From NCBI RefSeq assembly GCF_900078685.2, contig NZ_LT546166.1, forward strand, positions 3,540,954 to 3,604,953: a DNA stretch of 64,000 nt, given 5' to 3'. The DNA is from Mycolicibacter icosiumassiliensis (GTDB lineage Bacteria; Actinomycetota; Actinomycetes; Mycobacteriales; Mycobacteriaceae). The translations under genes and the position numbers were made by a program. Numbering within the stretch: position 1 is the stretch's first letter; the number at the start of each line of letters is the position of its first letter. Positions 43,998-52,663 of the stretch are shown piece by piece. The notes below the pieces were generated by a model. The model was given only the letters and a program-made list of their open reading frames with translations. It did not search any database and was not told the DNA's origin.

Positions 43998-44865
43998 GGC
44001 GGTCTCCTTTGTGTTAGTCGTGTTGTGGCGCTCGCTTTTCGCGGGCACCGGAACCTTGGGGACGGCGCACCGCCGAAGGTGAAAGCTGGCGCTATCGGAG
44101 CGCCTAATCCCGGTCGAGCGATGCTGACGAGCCATCCGTGTTCCCTTCTTGCGGACTGATTCCGGAGTGAAATCTGTTGTGCGGCCTGGATGTCCGGGAC
44201 TTCGTTGTCCCGGGCTGCCCAAACTTCGAAGGCCGCACCGGCGCCGGGAAGACGGCGCCGGTGCGTACCACCGACCTCGCCGGTTCGGCAGAGACATCGA
44301 GGGTTGGGGTTTGTCTCCATGGCGCCTCCCGACGAGAGCGAGCCAAAATTTACCTGGCACAAACCTGAATCGGATATAGATTTCTGCCGCTTTTCAAAAT
44401 TCACGTCGGCCGCGCCCATGATCGCAATCTGACCGACAGCTATATCCCCTGATCAGCCGCCACATCCACGAGCAATAGCAAACGAAAGTCCATGCCTCTG
44501 TGCTTCAATGCAAAATTACCGATGAGTAACTTTCACATTTTCGGCCAACATCTGTTATCCGTTAATAAAGCGCGTCCAAAACCGCACTTACGCTGCTGCT
44601 TTACGACGCGGCCGTTCGGCCATTGCCCTACTGAACAATCTTCAGAGCGTCAACAAGTTATCAACCATACGGTTACTATCAGGCAAATTGCGGGATGGTT
44701 TAATCATTTTCGTTCTGAAACAATTCCCGAGGGCAATATGGCAGCGAATCAGCTATACGCTGGACAAACGCGTCGTCGTCGATCAAACACCGCACGATTC
44801 GACTACCTAAGAAATGATGCAATCAATGGCAACCCGCCACACCGGCCGCAACCGGGCAACCATGC
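43998..44865. other. Long region upstream of gjpA
   Basis: 868 bases with no convincing gene. The half next to gjpA carries two tight hairpins (44194-44264). The other half, about 44370-44830, is much more AT-rich than its surroundings and contains several TTAAT/AATCA runs. Frames that cross it on both strands lack ribosome sites and family similarity. Confidence 0.5.
44194..44264 (-). promoter_or_regulatory. Tandem hairpins in the putative gjpA leader
   Basis: CGCACCGGCGCC (44233-44244) pairs with GGCGCCGGTGCG (44253-44264), a perfect 12-bp stem with an 8-base loop. Then CCGGGAC (44194-44200) pairs with GTCCCGG (44207-44213) over a 6-base loop. They lie 200-270 bases before the gjpA start. 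They could be a leader structure, an attenuator or a terminator of unrelated transcription. Confidence 0.4.
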
Positions 44866-45519
44866 TCAGCCCCTGGACTGCCAACCCCTGCGCCGCTTCG
44901 ACTTTGCAGATGCCTTGAGCGGCACACTGATTCGCCGGCAGCTGTCCCCCAGCGCGATCATCTGCGGGCGCGAGATGGGATCGAGGTAGAACGCACGCAC
45001 GGACTGGACGTAGGTCCGCGCCGCCGGCCGCACCACCGCCCGGCCCTCGCGGGTGATGCTGGCGAGCACTCCGCGCCCGTCGGTGCGACTGCGGCTGCGC
45101 CGAACCAAGTCTTGCGACTCCAAGCGCCGCATCAACTCGGTCAGCCGGCTCGGTGACAGCACAAGGGCGTGGGCCAGATCGCCCATGCGCGCCGACCCGT
45201 CGGCAGAGCGGGCGAGCGACTGCAAGACCAGGAAATCGAACAGGCTCAGGCTGTGGCGCGCGAGCAGTTGGCGGTTCACCGTCGAGAGCAACAAGGCCGA
45301 CGATTCCAGGAACGCCTGCCAACACTGTTGCTCGATCTCATCGAGGCCCGGCAGGTGTTGCGCTGGGGTCTCGGCACCGTCGTCTTCCACGGCGGGCGAC
45401 GGTATCCAACGACGTGGCCGGATCTGCGGAGAAACTTCGGCAAACTCCGCGGCCGCGACGGATCCATCGGCGGAAAACGACGCTGGGCAATGTTTCGGTG
45501 CTGATAAGACACTGGTCAT
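44866..45519 (-). CDS. MarR-family transcriptional regulator (2 of 4)
   Basis: 217 residues. An extra roughly 55-residue N-terminus with low complexity precedes LPGLDEIEQQCWQAFLESSA, which is nearly repeated in the paralogue at 45833. The winged helix is LSLFDFLVLQSLA through LVLSPSRLTELMRRLESQDL and wing SRTDGRGVLASITREGR. It ends with a Lys/Arg-rich tail. A perfect 18-base palindrome lies 35 bases upstream of the start, so it is probably autoregulated. Confidence 0.88.
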   Translation of the reverse strand: MTSVLSAPKHCPASFSADGSVAAAEFAEVSPQIRPRRWIPSPAVEDDGAETPAQHLPGLDEIEQQCWQAFLESSALLLSTVNRQLLARHSLSLFDFLVLQSLARSADGSARMGDLAHALVLSPSRLTELMRRLESQDLVRRSRSRTDGRGVLASITREGRAVVRPAARTYVQSVRAFYLDPISRPQMIALGDSCRRISVPLKASAKSKRRRGWQSRG

Positions 45520-45553
45520 GAGCCACTTCGATCCCGGCCAGAAAACGGCCGAA

Positions 45554-45571
45554 TTGAACTATCTAGTTCAA
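45554..45571. promoter_or_regulatory. MarR operator candidate, perfect palindrome
   Basis: TTGAACTATCTAGTTCAA: 8-bp arms and a 2-base centre, 35 bases upstream of the 44866-45519 MarR gene. It fits GAAC-N6-GTTC. The rest of the 313-base gap to 45832 shows nothing else clear, apart from an AACGCGTT palindrome at about 45600. Confidence 0.65.
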
Positions 45572-45832
45572 GGCGAAAGCTACTAGCGAGTAGGTTTTAT
45601 AACGCGTTCTAGCGCAATCCCGAGATAGCCGCGCCCCGTGCCAGATAGCCTAAATCTCAGCTCATGCCAGGTAAAGACCCTGTTTCTGCATTTGCCGCAT
45701 CTCCTAGCAATGCAACAGGTGCTAATTAGCTACCCGAAGGCGCGTAATTCACTCGGCAAACACCACACGACGAGGCGATGACACGCCCAAAACCTACGCG
45801 GCCCACCGCCGTACGGAGGCGAGGGCGTCGCC

Positions 45833-46348
45833 TCAGCGAGCGGCCTTGAGCGCCTTGCGGCGCCCATTCGTGCTCAGCGAGTCGTTGATCCGCCGGCAGC
45901 TGTCGACCAGATTGACCATTTGCTCGTGCTTGAGCTGGTTGAGGTAGTGCACGCGAATCCCGTGCGCGTAGGTCTCCATCACCGCGTGCAGACGGGTGTG
46001 TCCGGCGCTGGTGATCCGGGGCAGGATGCCACGTGGATCGCCTGGGCTGGGGCTACGGGTGATCCAACCATGGCCTTCGAGCCGGCGGATCTGGGTGGAC
46101 AACTGCCCCTGCGTCACGCCAAGCGCCTCGGCCAGCACACACAGCCGGTGTTCCCGCCTCCTGGGCCTGCTCAACAGCTCCAGCAGCAGGACGTCACGTA
46201 TCGAGAGATCGTGTGCGCCCTTGAGGCATACATTCACTGCGTCAACGACATTCAGCGAGCAGGCTAGAAACTGTTGCCAGCAGTGTTGCTCGATTCCATC
46301 GAGCCCCGGAAGCCAGGCTATTGCTTGGAGTTCATGCATCTCGTCCAC
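45833..46348 (-). CDS. MarR-family transcriptional regulator (3 of 4)
   Basis: 171 residues from GTG 46348. It contains LPGLDGIEQHCWQQFLACSL, then the winged helix LSIRDVLLLELLSRPRRREH, GVTQGQLSTQIRRLEGHGW and wing SPGDPRGILPRITSAGH. The dimerisation helices end with VDSCRRINDSL. The close likeness to the 44866 and 46984 proteins shows local duplication. Four operator-like sites lie 170-250 bases upstream of the start. Confidence 0.88.
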   Translation of the reverse strand: MDEMHELQAIAWLPGLDGIEQHCWQQFLACSLNVVDAVNVCLKGAHDLSIRDVLLLELLSRPRRREHRLCVLAEALGVTQGQLSTQIRRLEGHGWITRSPSPGDPRGILPRITSAGHTRLHAVMETYAHGIRVHYLNQLKHEQMVNLVDSCRRINDSLSTNGRRKALKAAR

Positions 46349-46516
46349 GGGCCGCGATGTTATCGAAGGATGCGCCTCAGAAACGGGGAACGCGTGTCAG
46401 TTCGAGCATCTCATCACGAATTCGTGGCAGCAAGAATAGCGTTCGGCAAAGATCGAATCGGTGCGATATCCCAGGTCAGCCAGACATTCCGAGTGACCTG
46501 AGAAACCTGTCGACAC

Positions 46517-46595
46517 GAACTAATTCGTTCAAACGGAAACTACTCGTTTTTGTTCGACCGGAAACTAATCGGTTCGATAGCGAAACAATCGGTTC
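46517..46595. promoter_or_regulatory. Cluster of four MarR operator-like sites
   Basis: Sites fitting RAAM-N6-GTTY: GAACTAATTCGTTC (46517-46530), GAAACTACTCGTTT (46536-46549), AAACTAATCGGTTC (46562-46575) and GAAACAATCGGTTC (46582-46595). Start-to-start spacing is 19, 26 and 20 bases, close to two helical turns for two of the three. They lie upstream of the MarR gene that starts at 46348. Confidence 0.6.
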
Positions 46596-46692
46596 GCCGG
46601 GACGCGCTAGTCAAGGGCGCGACACCATGTCGATCACGCCGCAGCTGAGCCCACACAGATCCCCCCGGCGTGCCGGCACCGGAGTCGCACGG

Positions 46693-46770
46693 AGGGTTGC
46701 GCATGTACCCCTGCATGCTCAAATACAGTTTCCAGAGATGTTGTTCGAATCCGTCCCGTCCGGCCACCCC
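46693..46770 (-). pseudogene. Decayed fifth MarR paralogue (N-terminal fragment)
   Basis: The minus-strand frame reads PGVAGRDGFEQHLWKLYLSM, which aligns with LPGLDGIEQHCWQQFLA of the neighbouring MarR proteins. No winged helix follows; the frame continues as unrelated sequence. A GAAC-N6-GTTC site lies about 200 bases upstream, as expected if this was once an autoregulated copy. Confidence 0.45.
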
Positions 46771-46971
46771 GGGCGGGGGTTGGATTCCGAGAGTTTGGTC
46801 CACAAAGTTGGAATCTAGCCAACCGTGGGGCGACCGCACAGTAAGAAACGCGGGATACACAGCATGTCGCATGAATACATTCGGACCCCTTCGACACTCG
46901 GCAAAGTGCCAAACTATCCGCTTTCACTGGTCAACGGGGTGTTCTGGAGCGTGACAGCAACTAGTTGCTTC

Positions 46972-46985
46972 GAACTATGTGGTTC
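46972..46985. promoter_or_regulatory. MarR operator-like site
   Basis: GAACTATGTGGTTC, fitting GAAC-N6-GTTC. It overlaps the stop codon of the 46984-47427 gene and lies upstream of the decayed MarR fragment on the same strand. Confidence 0.5.
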
Positions 46986-47427
46986 AAAATGAGACCGTCG
47001 GACTCTCGCCGTTGACCCCGTCGGCGATAGGCACCTGGCTGTCCAGCACCACGCGCAGCCGTGCGTGGCCCTCGCTGGTGATCCGGGGCAGGATGCCGCG
47101 CCGGTCGCGCTGGCACGGGCTCCGGGTGACCAGACCGCGCTCCTCCAACCGCCGGACCTGACCGGCCAGCGCACCCGGTGACACCCCCAACGTCTGCGCC
47201 AGCACGCCGATGCGATGTGCCCGCCGGTCCGGCCTGCTCAGCAGCTCCAGCAGCAGGACGTCGCGAAGGGTGACGCCGTACGCACCGCGCAGGCGCACAT
47301 CCAGTGCCGCCATCAGATTGGCCGAGCCGCTGAGAAGCTGTCTCCAGCGCCGTTGCTCGAACGCGTCCACGGCGCGGGACGCTAGCGAACGGCCGAGCGC
47401 CCGCGCACGCAAAACCACATGCCGCAC
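46984..47427 (-). CDS. MarR-family transcriptional regulator (4 of 4), C-terminally short
   Basis: 147 residues from GTG 47427. DAFEQRRWRQLLSGSANLM aligns with the paralogues, followed by VTLRDVLLLELLSRPDRRAH, GVSPGALAGQVRRLEERGLV and wing CQRDRRGILPRITSEGH. After RLRVVLDSQ the protein ends with DGVNGESPTVSF, lacking about 35 residues of dimerisation helix that the 45833 paralogue has. DNA binding may survive, but the dimer interface is incomplete, so function is uncertain. Confidence 0.78.
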   Translation of the reverse strand: MRHVVLRARALGRSLASRAVDAFEQRRWRQLLSGSANLMAALDVRLRGAYGVTLRDVLLLELLSRPDRRAHRIGVLAQTLGVSPGALAGQVRRLEERGLVTRSPCQRDRRGILPRITSEGHARLRVVLDSQVPIADGVNGESPTVSF

Positions 47428-47536
47428 AGCTTGTCTCGTGAATCCAGGCGGCGGTCAAGGGCATTGGGCAACGCGCCATCTGGTCAGACCTCGCAGGTCA
47501 GCGAGATGTTTTGGCCCGCAACAGAAAACCACCACC

Positions 47537-47554
47537 TTGAATCACTTGGTTCAA
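47537..47554. promoter_or_regulatory. MarR operator-like site
   Basis: TTGAATCACTTGGTTCAA, a near-palindrome fitting GAAY-N6-GTTC, about 110 bases upstream of the MarR gene that starts at 47427 and 38 bases from the lprC stop. Confidence 0.5.
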
Positions 47555-47591
47555 AGTGAAACCACCAGACTCGCCGAAGCGGCAGGCTGCG

Positions 47592-48137
47592 TTACGAGTT
47601 CGTCGCGAGCGTCAGTTCCATCAGCTTCAAGGCCTGCTCGCACGCGTCGATCCCGGGCGCCTGCGGGTTGACCCACCAGCCGACCACCCCGGCGGCGTCG
47701 CTGGCGACCCCGCAGGAGCCGTTCGGGTCGGCCGGACGCATCACGATCGAGGGCACGCCCACGATGGTCTTGTTCTCGATCTGGTACTTCAAGAACTCGG
47801 CGACCTTGCGCTCGTTGTCCAGGCTGCCCTGCTCGAACCAGAACCGGGTGATGTCGATCAGCCCGGCCGGGTTGGCCGCCTGCCAACGGCAGATGGCGCC
47901 CACGAAGGTGCTCTGGATGTCCAGCGGGTCCGCACCGACGGTCTTGGCCAAGATGTCGGTGGTCAGTACCTCACATTCCTTGAGCAGGTTCGGGTACTGC
48001 CGCTCGGAGTTGTTGTTGCGCTTGGTGTCGCCCGCGCCGGCCTTGACCGCGGTGCCGCCCACCTCACGTGAGCAACCCGTCAAGCTGGTCAACACCGCCA
48101 ACACCGCGACCGCGCTGGCCACTACGCGCCGGCTCAT
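47592..48137 (-). CDS. lprC: DUF3558-type lipoprotein LprC
   Basis: 181 residues from ATG 48137 (MSRRVVASAVAVLAVLTSLTGC), with lipobox LTGC and Cys22 as the acylation site. The mature domain has CEVLTTDILAKTVGADP, ICRWQAANPAGLIDITRFWF and SCGVASDAAGVVGWWV, as in the mycobacterial DUF3558 lipoproteins. It overlaps lprB by 4 bp. Function unknown; envelope anchored. It equals Rv1275 by position. Confidence 0.88.
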   Translation of the reverse strand: MSRRVVASAVAVLAVLTSLTGCSREVGGTAVKAGAGDTKRNNNSERQYPNLLKECEVLTTDILAKTVGADPLDIQSTFVGAICRWQAANPAGLIDITRFWFEQGSLDNERKVAEFLKYQIENKTIVGVPSIVMRPADPNGSCGVASDAAGVVGWWVNPQAPGIDACEQALKLMELTLATNS

Positions 48138-48685
48138 TTCGAGTTCGCAATCGACTGGCGGGTCAGCTCTTTGGCGACGTCGCACGGTTCCGGGAACGGC
48201 TTCTGAGCGAAGCTCACCGACCACTCGATGAAGTCATCTTTGAATTGGATGCCGACCTCACACAGGTTGTCGCCCATGGTCGGGGCGGTGCCGATCGCGA
48301 TGAAACCGCTGTGGCCGTCGATGTTGATGTCCTCCACGGAAGTCCGCGACACCTCTTCGGTCTTGCGCTCGCGACCGATGGGGCTCCCGCGGTACCAGGA
48401 GAAGGAGAAGTGCGGGCCCATGATCCCGCCGCGCAGCAGCCACTGGCAGCCCACCGAGTTCTGTGCGGTGCCGACCACCCCCGCCACCCTGGTCAGGTTC
48501 GCGATGGCCTCGTCGCTGATCCCGCCGCACTGCGGAAACGACGGTCCGTGATTGCTCTGCTCGGCCGTCGGCGACGCGGACTGGCTGCCGCCCTGAGCTT
48601 CAGGCGAGTTGGAGTCGGAACATCCGCCGACCATCGGGATCACCGCAGCGGCCGCCAGGGCCGGGACCGTCAGTTTGAGCCGCAC
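48134..48685 (-). CDS. lprB: DUF3558-type lipoprotein LprB
   Basis: 183 residues from GTG 48685 (VRLKLTVPALAAAAVIPM), with lipobox VGGC; a GTG three codons earlier (48694) is also possible. A TACAGT box (48693-48698 on the minus strand) ends 7 bases before 48685, so the mRNA may be leaderless. The mature part, GPSFPQCGGISDEAIANLTR, VGCQWLLRGG and FIAIGTAPTMGDNLCEVGIQ, is paralogous to LprC. It is divergent from the ABC exporter genes, the same arrangement as Rv1274 and Rv1273c. Confidence 0.87.
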   Translation of the reverse strand: MRLKLTVPALAAAAVIPMVGGCSDSNSPEAQGGSQSASPTAEQSNHGPSFPQCGGISDEAIANLTRVAGVVGTAQNSVGCQWLLRGGIMGPHFSFSWYRGSPIGRERKTEEVSRTSVEDINIDGHSGFIAIGTAPTMGDNLCEVGIQFKDDFIEWSVSFAQKPFPEPCDVAKELTRQSIANSK

Positions 48686-48805
48686 ACGATGCACTGTAGC
48701 GGCACCACCGCCCGTCAACCACGACACAGCGGTGACCAGTCGGTTTGTGTCGCCGCGTATCGCCGCAGCAACGCCACCACGGCACGGGTATGCGACAGTA
48801 ACCCC

Positions 48806-50554
48806 ATGCTTCTGGCGCTGCTGCGCCGCTACCTGCGGCCCTACCGCCGGCCGGTCGCGGCGGTGATGGCACTGCAACTGATCAGCACGCTGGCTTCGCT
48901 GTACCTGCCGACCGTCAACGCCACGATCATCGACGAAGGCGTGGTCCGCGGTGACACCGCGATCATCGTCCGGCTGGGCGCGGTGATGCTCGGCGTCACC
49001 GGCCTGCAGATGCTGTGCGCCATCGCCGCGGTGTACTTCGGCGCGCGCACCGGAACCGGCTTCGGACGCGATCTACGCCGGACGGTGTTCGCCCAGGTGA
49101 TCCGGTTCTCCGAACGCGAAACCACCCGGTTCGGGGCGCCGACCCTGTTGACCCGCACCACCAACGACGTCCGCCAGATCCAGTTGATCGTGCAGCTGGG
49201 CGCCAGCACGCTGGTCGCCGCGCCGATCATGAGCATCGGTGGGGTGCTGATGGCGGTGCACCAGGACAAAGGACTGGCCTGGCTGCTGGCGGTCAGCGTG
49301 CCGGTGCTGGCCCTGGCCAACTACCTGATCGTGTCGCGGATGCTGCCGCTGTTCCGGCGCATGCAGATGCTGATCGACAACATCAACCGCGTGCTGCGCG
49401 ACCAGCTCACCGGCATCCGCGTGATCCGCGCCTTCGCCCGCGAGCCTTTCGAGAAAGACCGGTTCGCCCAGGCCAACACGGCCCTGTCGGACGCCTCGCT
49501 GAACGTGGGGAACCTGCAGGTGCTGATGCTGCCGACCACCACGCTGATTATCAATGCCTCCAGCGTCGCGCTGATCTGGTTCGGCGCGCTGCGCATCGAC
49601 GCCGGTCAGATGCAGATCGGGTCGCTGATCGCGTTCCTGTCCTACTTCATGCAGATCCTGATGGCCGTGCTGATGGCCACCATGGTGCTGGCGATCCTGC
49701 CGCGCGCTGCGGTCTGCGCCGAGCGGATCACAGCGGTGCTGTCCACCGAGCCCACCATCAGCGCCCCGGCTCGGCCGGTGTCGCCGTCCTCGCCGACCGG
49801 CGAGGTCCGGCTGCGCGGTGTCGGGTTCCGCTACCCCGGCGCCGACCGCTCGGTGCTCTCCGACGTGTCCCTGACCGCACTGCCCGGCACCACCACCGCG
49901 GTGGTCGGCTCCACCGGATCGGGCAAATCCACCCTGGTGTCGCTGATCTCCCGATTGCGCGACGCGACCGACGGCACGGTGCTCATCGACGGCGTGGACG
50001 TGCGCGACCGCGACCCCGAGGAGCTGTGGTCGGGCATCGGCCTGGTGCCCCAGCGCGGCTATCTGTTCTCCGGCACCGTCGCCGACAACCTGCGCTACGG
50101 CGCCCCGGCGGGAGCCACCGTCAGCGACGAGCAGATGTGGGAGGCGCTGCGGGTGGCCGCCGCCGACGACTTCGTGGCGGCCCACCCCGACGGGCTGGCG
50201 ATGCTGGTGGCCCAGGGCGGCATCAACCTGTCCGGCGGGCAGCGGCAACGGCTCGCGATCGCCCGGGCGGTGATCCGGCGGCCCTCGATCTATCTGTTCG
50301 ACGACGCGTTCTCGGCCCTGGACACCCGCACCGATGCCCGGGTCCGCGCCGCCCTGCGCGAGGTGGCCGCCGACGCGACGGTGATCATCGTGGCGCAGCG
50401 GATCTCCACTGTCACCCAGGCCGATCAGGTGCTCGTCCTCGACGACGGACGGGTGGTCGGCACCGGAACCCACCGCGAGCTGCTGGCCGACTGCCCCACC
50501 TACGCCGAGTTCGCCGAATCCCAGTCGGTGACCGCCGAGGTCGGTGGCCTGTGA
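48806..50554 (+). CDS. ABC exporter half-transporter A (Rv1273c-like)
   Basis: 582 residues from ATG 48806: six membrane helices (about 15-300), then a nucleotide-binding domain with GSTGSGKSTLVSL, NLSGGQRQRLAIARA and YLFDDAFSALD. The residue after the Walker B Asp is Asp, not the catalytic Glu, so its own ATP site is degenerate. The signature motif is canonical. It overlaps the next gene by 4 bp, and the two form a heterodimeric type IV exporter. The substrate cannot be read; the M. tuberculosis counterparts have been linked to lipids. Confidence 0.93.
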   Translation: MLLALLRRYLRPYRRPVAAVMALQLISTLASLYLPTVNATIIDEGVVRGDTAIIVRLGAVMLGVTGLQMLCAIAAVYFGARTGTGFGRDLRRTVFAQVIRFSERETTRFGAPTLLTRTTNDVRQIQLIVQLGASTLVAAPIMSIGGVLMAVHQDKGLAWLLAVSVPVLALANYLIVSRMLPLFRRMQMLIDNINRVLRDQLTGIRVIRAFAREPFEKDRFAQANTALSDASLNVGNLQVLMLPTTTLIINASSVALIWFGALRIDAGQMQIGSLIAFLSYFMQILMAVLMATMVLAILPRAAVCAERITAVLSTEPTISAPARPVSPSSPTGEVRLRGVGFRYPGADRSVLSDVSLTALPGTTTAVVGSTGSGKSTLVSLISRLRDATDGTVLIDGVDVRDRDPEELWSGIGLVPQRGYLFSGTVADNLRYGAPAGATVSDEQMWEALRVAAADDFVAAHPDGLAMLVAQGGINLSGGQRQRLAIARAVIRRPSIYLFDDAFSALDTRTDARVRAALREVAADATVIIVAQRISTVTQADQVLVLDDGRVVGTGTHRELLADCPTYAEFAESQSVTAEVGGL

Positions 50555-52437
50555 GCGCACCGGTGGCGACTCCGACGGTAAAGCCCGCGAACTTCTGGCC
50601 GACCGCGCTGCGCCTGGCCCGCCGGATGGGCCCGCAGCGCCGGCTGATCGCGGCGGTCATCAGCCTGTCGCTGGGCGGTATCGCGCTCGGAGTGGCCGGG
50701 CCGCGAATTCTCGGCCACGCCACCGATCTGGTGTTCAACGGCATCATCGGCCGCGGTCTGCCGGCGGGAATCACCAAGCAGCAAGCCATCGAGGACGCCC
50801 GCGCCGCCGGCCACGGCACCTACGCCGAGATGCTGTCGCGCATGGACGTGATCCCGGGCGCCGGCGTCGACTTCGCCGCGGTGGCGCGCACGCTGGCGCT
50901 GGCGATGGGCCTGTATCTGATTGCGGCGCTGATGGTCTGGACGCAGGCACGGTTGCTCAACGTGATCCTGCAACGCACCATGCGGGCGCTGCGCCGCGAC
51001 GTCGAGGACAAGCTGCACCGGCTACCCCTGCGGTATTTCGACACCCAGCGGCGCGGGGAACTCTTGAGCCGGGTCACCAACGATGTCGACAACACCGCGA
51101 CCTCGGTGTCGATGACGGTCAGTCACCTGTTCTCCTCGGTGCTGACCGTGCTGGTGGTGCTGGCCATGATGCTGTCCATCTCGCCGCTGCTGGCCGTGAT
51201 CACCGTGGCCGGAGTGCCGGTGACGCTGCTGGCGGTACGGTCGATCACCCGGCGCTCGCAACGGCTGTTCGCCGCGCAGTGGGCTGCCACCGGGCAGCTC
51301 AACGCCCACCTGGAGGAGACCTACAGCGGTTTCACCCTGGTGCGGACCTTCGGCCACCGCGACTTGGCGCAGCAGCGGTTCGATGACTGCAACGACGAGT
51401 TGTACCGGGCCGGCTTCGGCGCCCAGTTCTTCTCCGGGCTGATCTCCCCGGCGACCGGGCTGATCGCCAACCTCGGCTACGTCGCGGTCGCGGTGATCGG
51501 CGGATTCCAGGTGGCCACCGGCCAGATCACGCTGGGCAGCATTCAGGCGTTCATCGCCTACGTCCGTCAGTTCAACCAGCCGCTGGGGAATCTGGCGTCG
51601 ATGTTCAACTCATTGCAGTCCGGTGCCGCCAGCGCCGAGCGGGTGTTCGCCTTCCTCGATGAGCCCGAAGAACCCCCTGCCCCGGCTGAGCCGCTGTGGG
51701 GCGACCACGGCGGCCCGCGCGGCCGGGTGGAGTTCCGCGACGTCAGCTTCGGCTACCGGCCCGGCGTGCCGGTGATCGAGGACCTGTCGCTGAGCGTGGC
51801 GGCCGGCGCCGTGGTGGCCATCGTCGGCCCGACAGGGGCCGGCAAGACCACCCTGGTCAACCTGCTGATGCGGTTCTACGACGTGGACCGCGGGCAGATC
51901 CTGATCGACGGCGTGGACATCACCGGCGTGGACCGCTGCGCACTGCGGTCGTCGATCGGCATGGTGCTGCAGGACACCTGGCTGTTCACCGGGACAATCG
52001 CCGAGAACATCGGCTACGGCCGACCCGGCGCCACCGAGGACGAGATCATCGAGGCGGCCCGCGCCGCACATGTCGACCCCTTCGTGCGGACCCTGCCGGA
52101 GGGCTATGGCACCCGGGTCAACGACGACGGCGGGGCCATCAGCGCCGGCGAGAAGCAGCTGATCACCATCGCCCGGGCATTCCTGGCCCAGCCGCAGCTG
52201 CTGATCCTCGACGAGGCCACCAGTTCGGTGGACACCCGCACCGAACTGCTGATCCAGCGGGCGATGCGCGAGTTGCGCCGGGGTCGCACCAGTTTCATTA
52301 TCGCCCACCGACTTTCGACGATCCGCGACGCCGACCTCATTCTGGTGATGCAGGCCGGCCGGATTGTCGAGCAGGGCACCCATGTTGAACTACTGGCCCG
52401 CCGCGGGGCCTATTGGGCGATGGCCGAGGGCAGCTGA
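50551..52437 (+). CDS. ABC exporter half-transporter B (Rv1272c-like)
   Basis: 628 residues from GTG 50551. It has an N-terminal extension and an insert of about 40 residues after the first helix (GITKQQAIEDARAAGHG), six helices, then an ATPase domain with GPTGAGKTTLVNL, ISAGEKQLITIARA in place of LSGGQ, and LLILDEATSSVDTRTE with catalytic Glu. Its degenerate signature pairs with the Glu-less Walker B of the partner, and its complete Walker B pairs with the partner's good signature. This gives one active and one inactive ATP site. Confidence 0.93.
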   Translation: MSAPVATPTVKPANFWPTALRLARRMGPQRRLIAAVISLSLGGIALGVAGPRILGHATDLVFNGIIGRGLPAGITKQQAIEDARAAGHGTYAEMLSRMDVIPGAGVDFAAVARTLALAMGLYLIAALMVWTQARLLNVILQRTMRALRRDVEDKLHRLPLRYFDTQRRGELLSRVTNDVDNTATSVSMTVSHLFSSVLTVLVVLAMMLSISPLLAVITVAGVPVTLLAVRSITRRSQRLFAAQWAATGQLNAHLEETYSGFTLVRTFGHRDLAQQRFDDCNDELYRAGFGAQFFSGLISPATGLIANLGYVAVAVIGGFQVATGQITLGSIQAFIAYVRQFNQPLGNLASMFNSLQSGAASAERVFAFLDEPEEPPAPAEPLWGDHGGPRGRVEFRDVSFGYRPGVPVIEDLSLSVAAGAVVAIVGPTGAGKTTLVNLLMRFYDVDRGQILIDGVDITGVDRCALRSSIGMVLQDTWLFTGTIAENIGYGRPGATEDEIIEAARAAHVDPFVRTLPEGYGTRVNDDGGAISAGEKQLITIARAFLAQPQLLILDEATSSVDTRTELLIQRAMRELRRGRTSFIIAHRLSTIRDADLILVMQAGRIVEQGTHVELLARRGAYWAMAEGS

Positions 52438-52663
52438 AATCGGCTGAGGATTCAGGCGAGATCAACCATTGCCGAGCGATGATCGTCGGCGTAGATTCGA
52501 CTGCGAAGCAGGCTCGGACATGACCGTAATCCGAAGAGCTGGACAAGAGGGTGAAAGCCAGCCGCGCTGGAAGTGTAGACGCTCCCCAGTCAGTCCGAGC
52601 CTGCCCTAATTTTCCGGTAGCGGCCTGATTGTGGTGGCGGCCAAATTTCGGGACCATATGGGC

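Larger units (their letters stand above)
46349..46983. other. Region between MarR genes 3 and 4
   Basis: 635 bases holding four clustered operator-like sites (46517-46595), a decayed MarR N-terminal fragment on the minus strand (46693-46770) and one more site overlapping the stop of MarR gene 4. No intact gene is seen. Confidence 0.5.

Noticed and set aside
43874..44419. Minus-strand frame of about 180 codons overlapping the gjpA start
   Set aside because: It is out of frame with gjpA, has no ribosome site and includes the hairpin region.
44492..44989. Plus-strand frame in the AT-rich block
   Set aside because: It runs into the antisense of the MarR gene at 44866 and has no family similarity.
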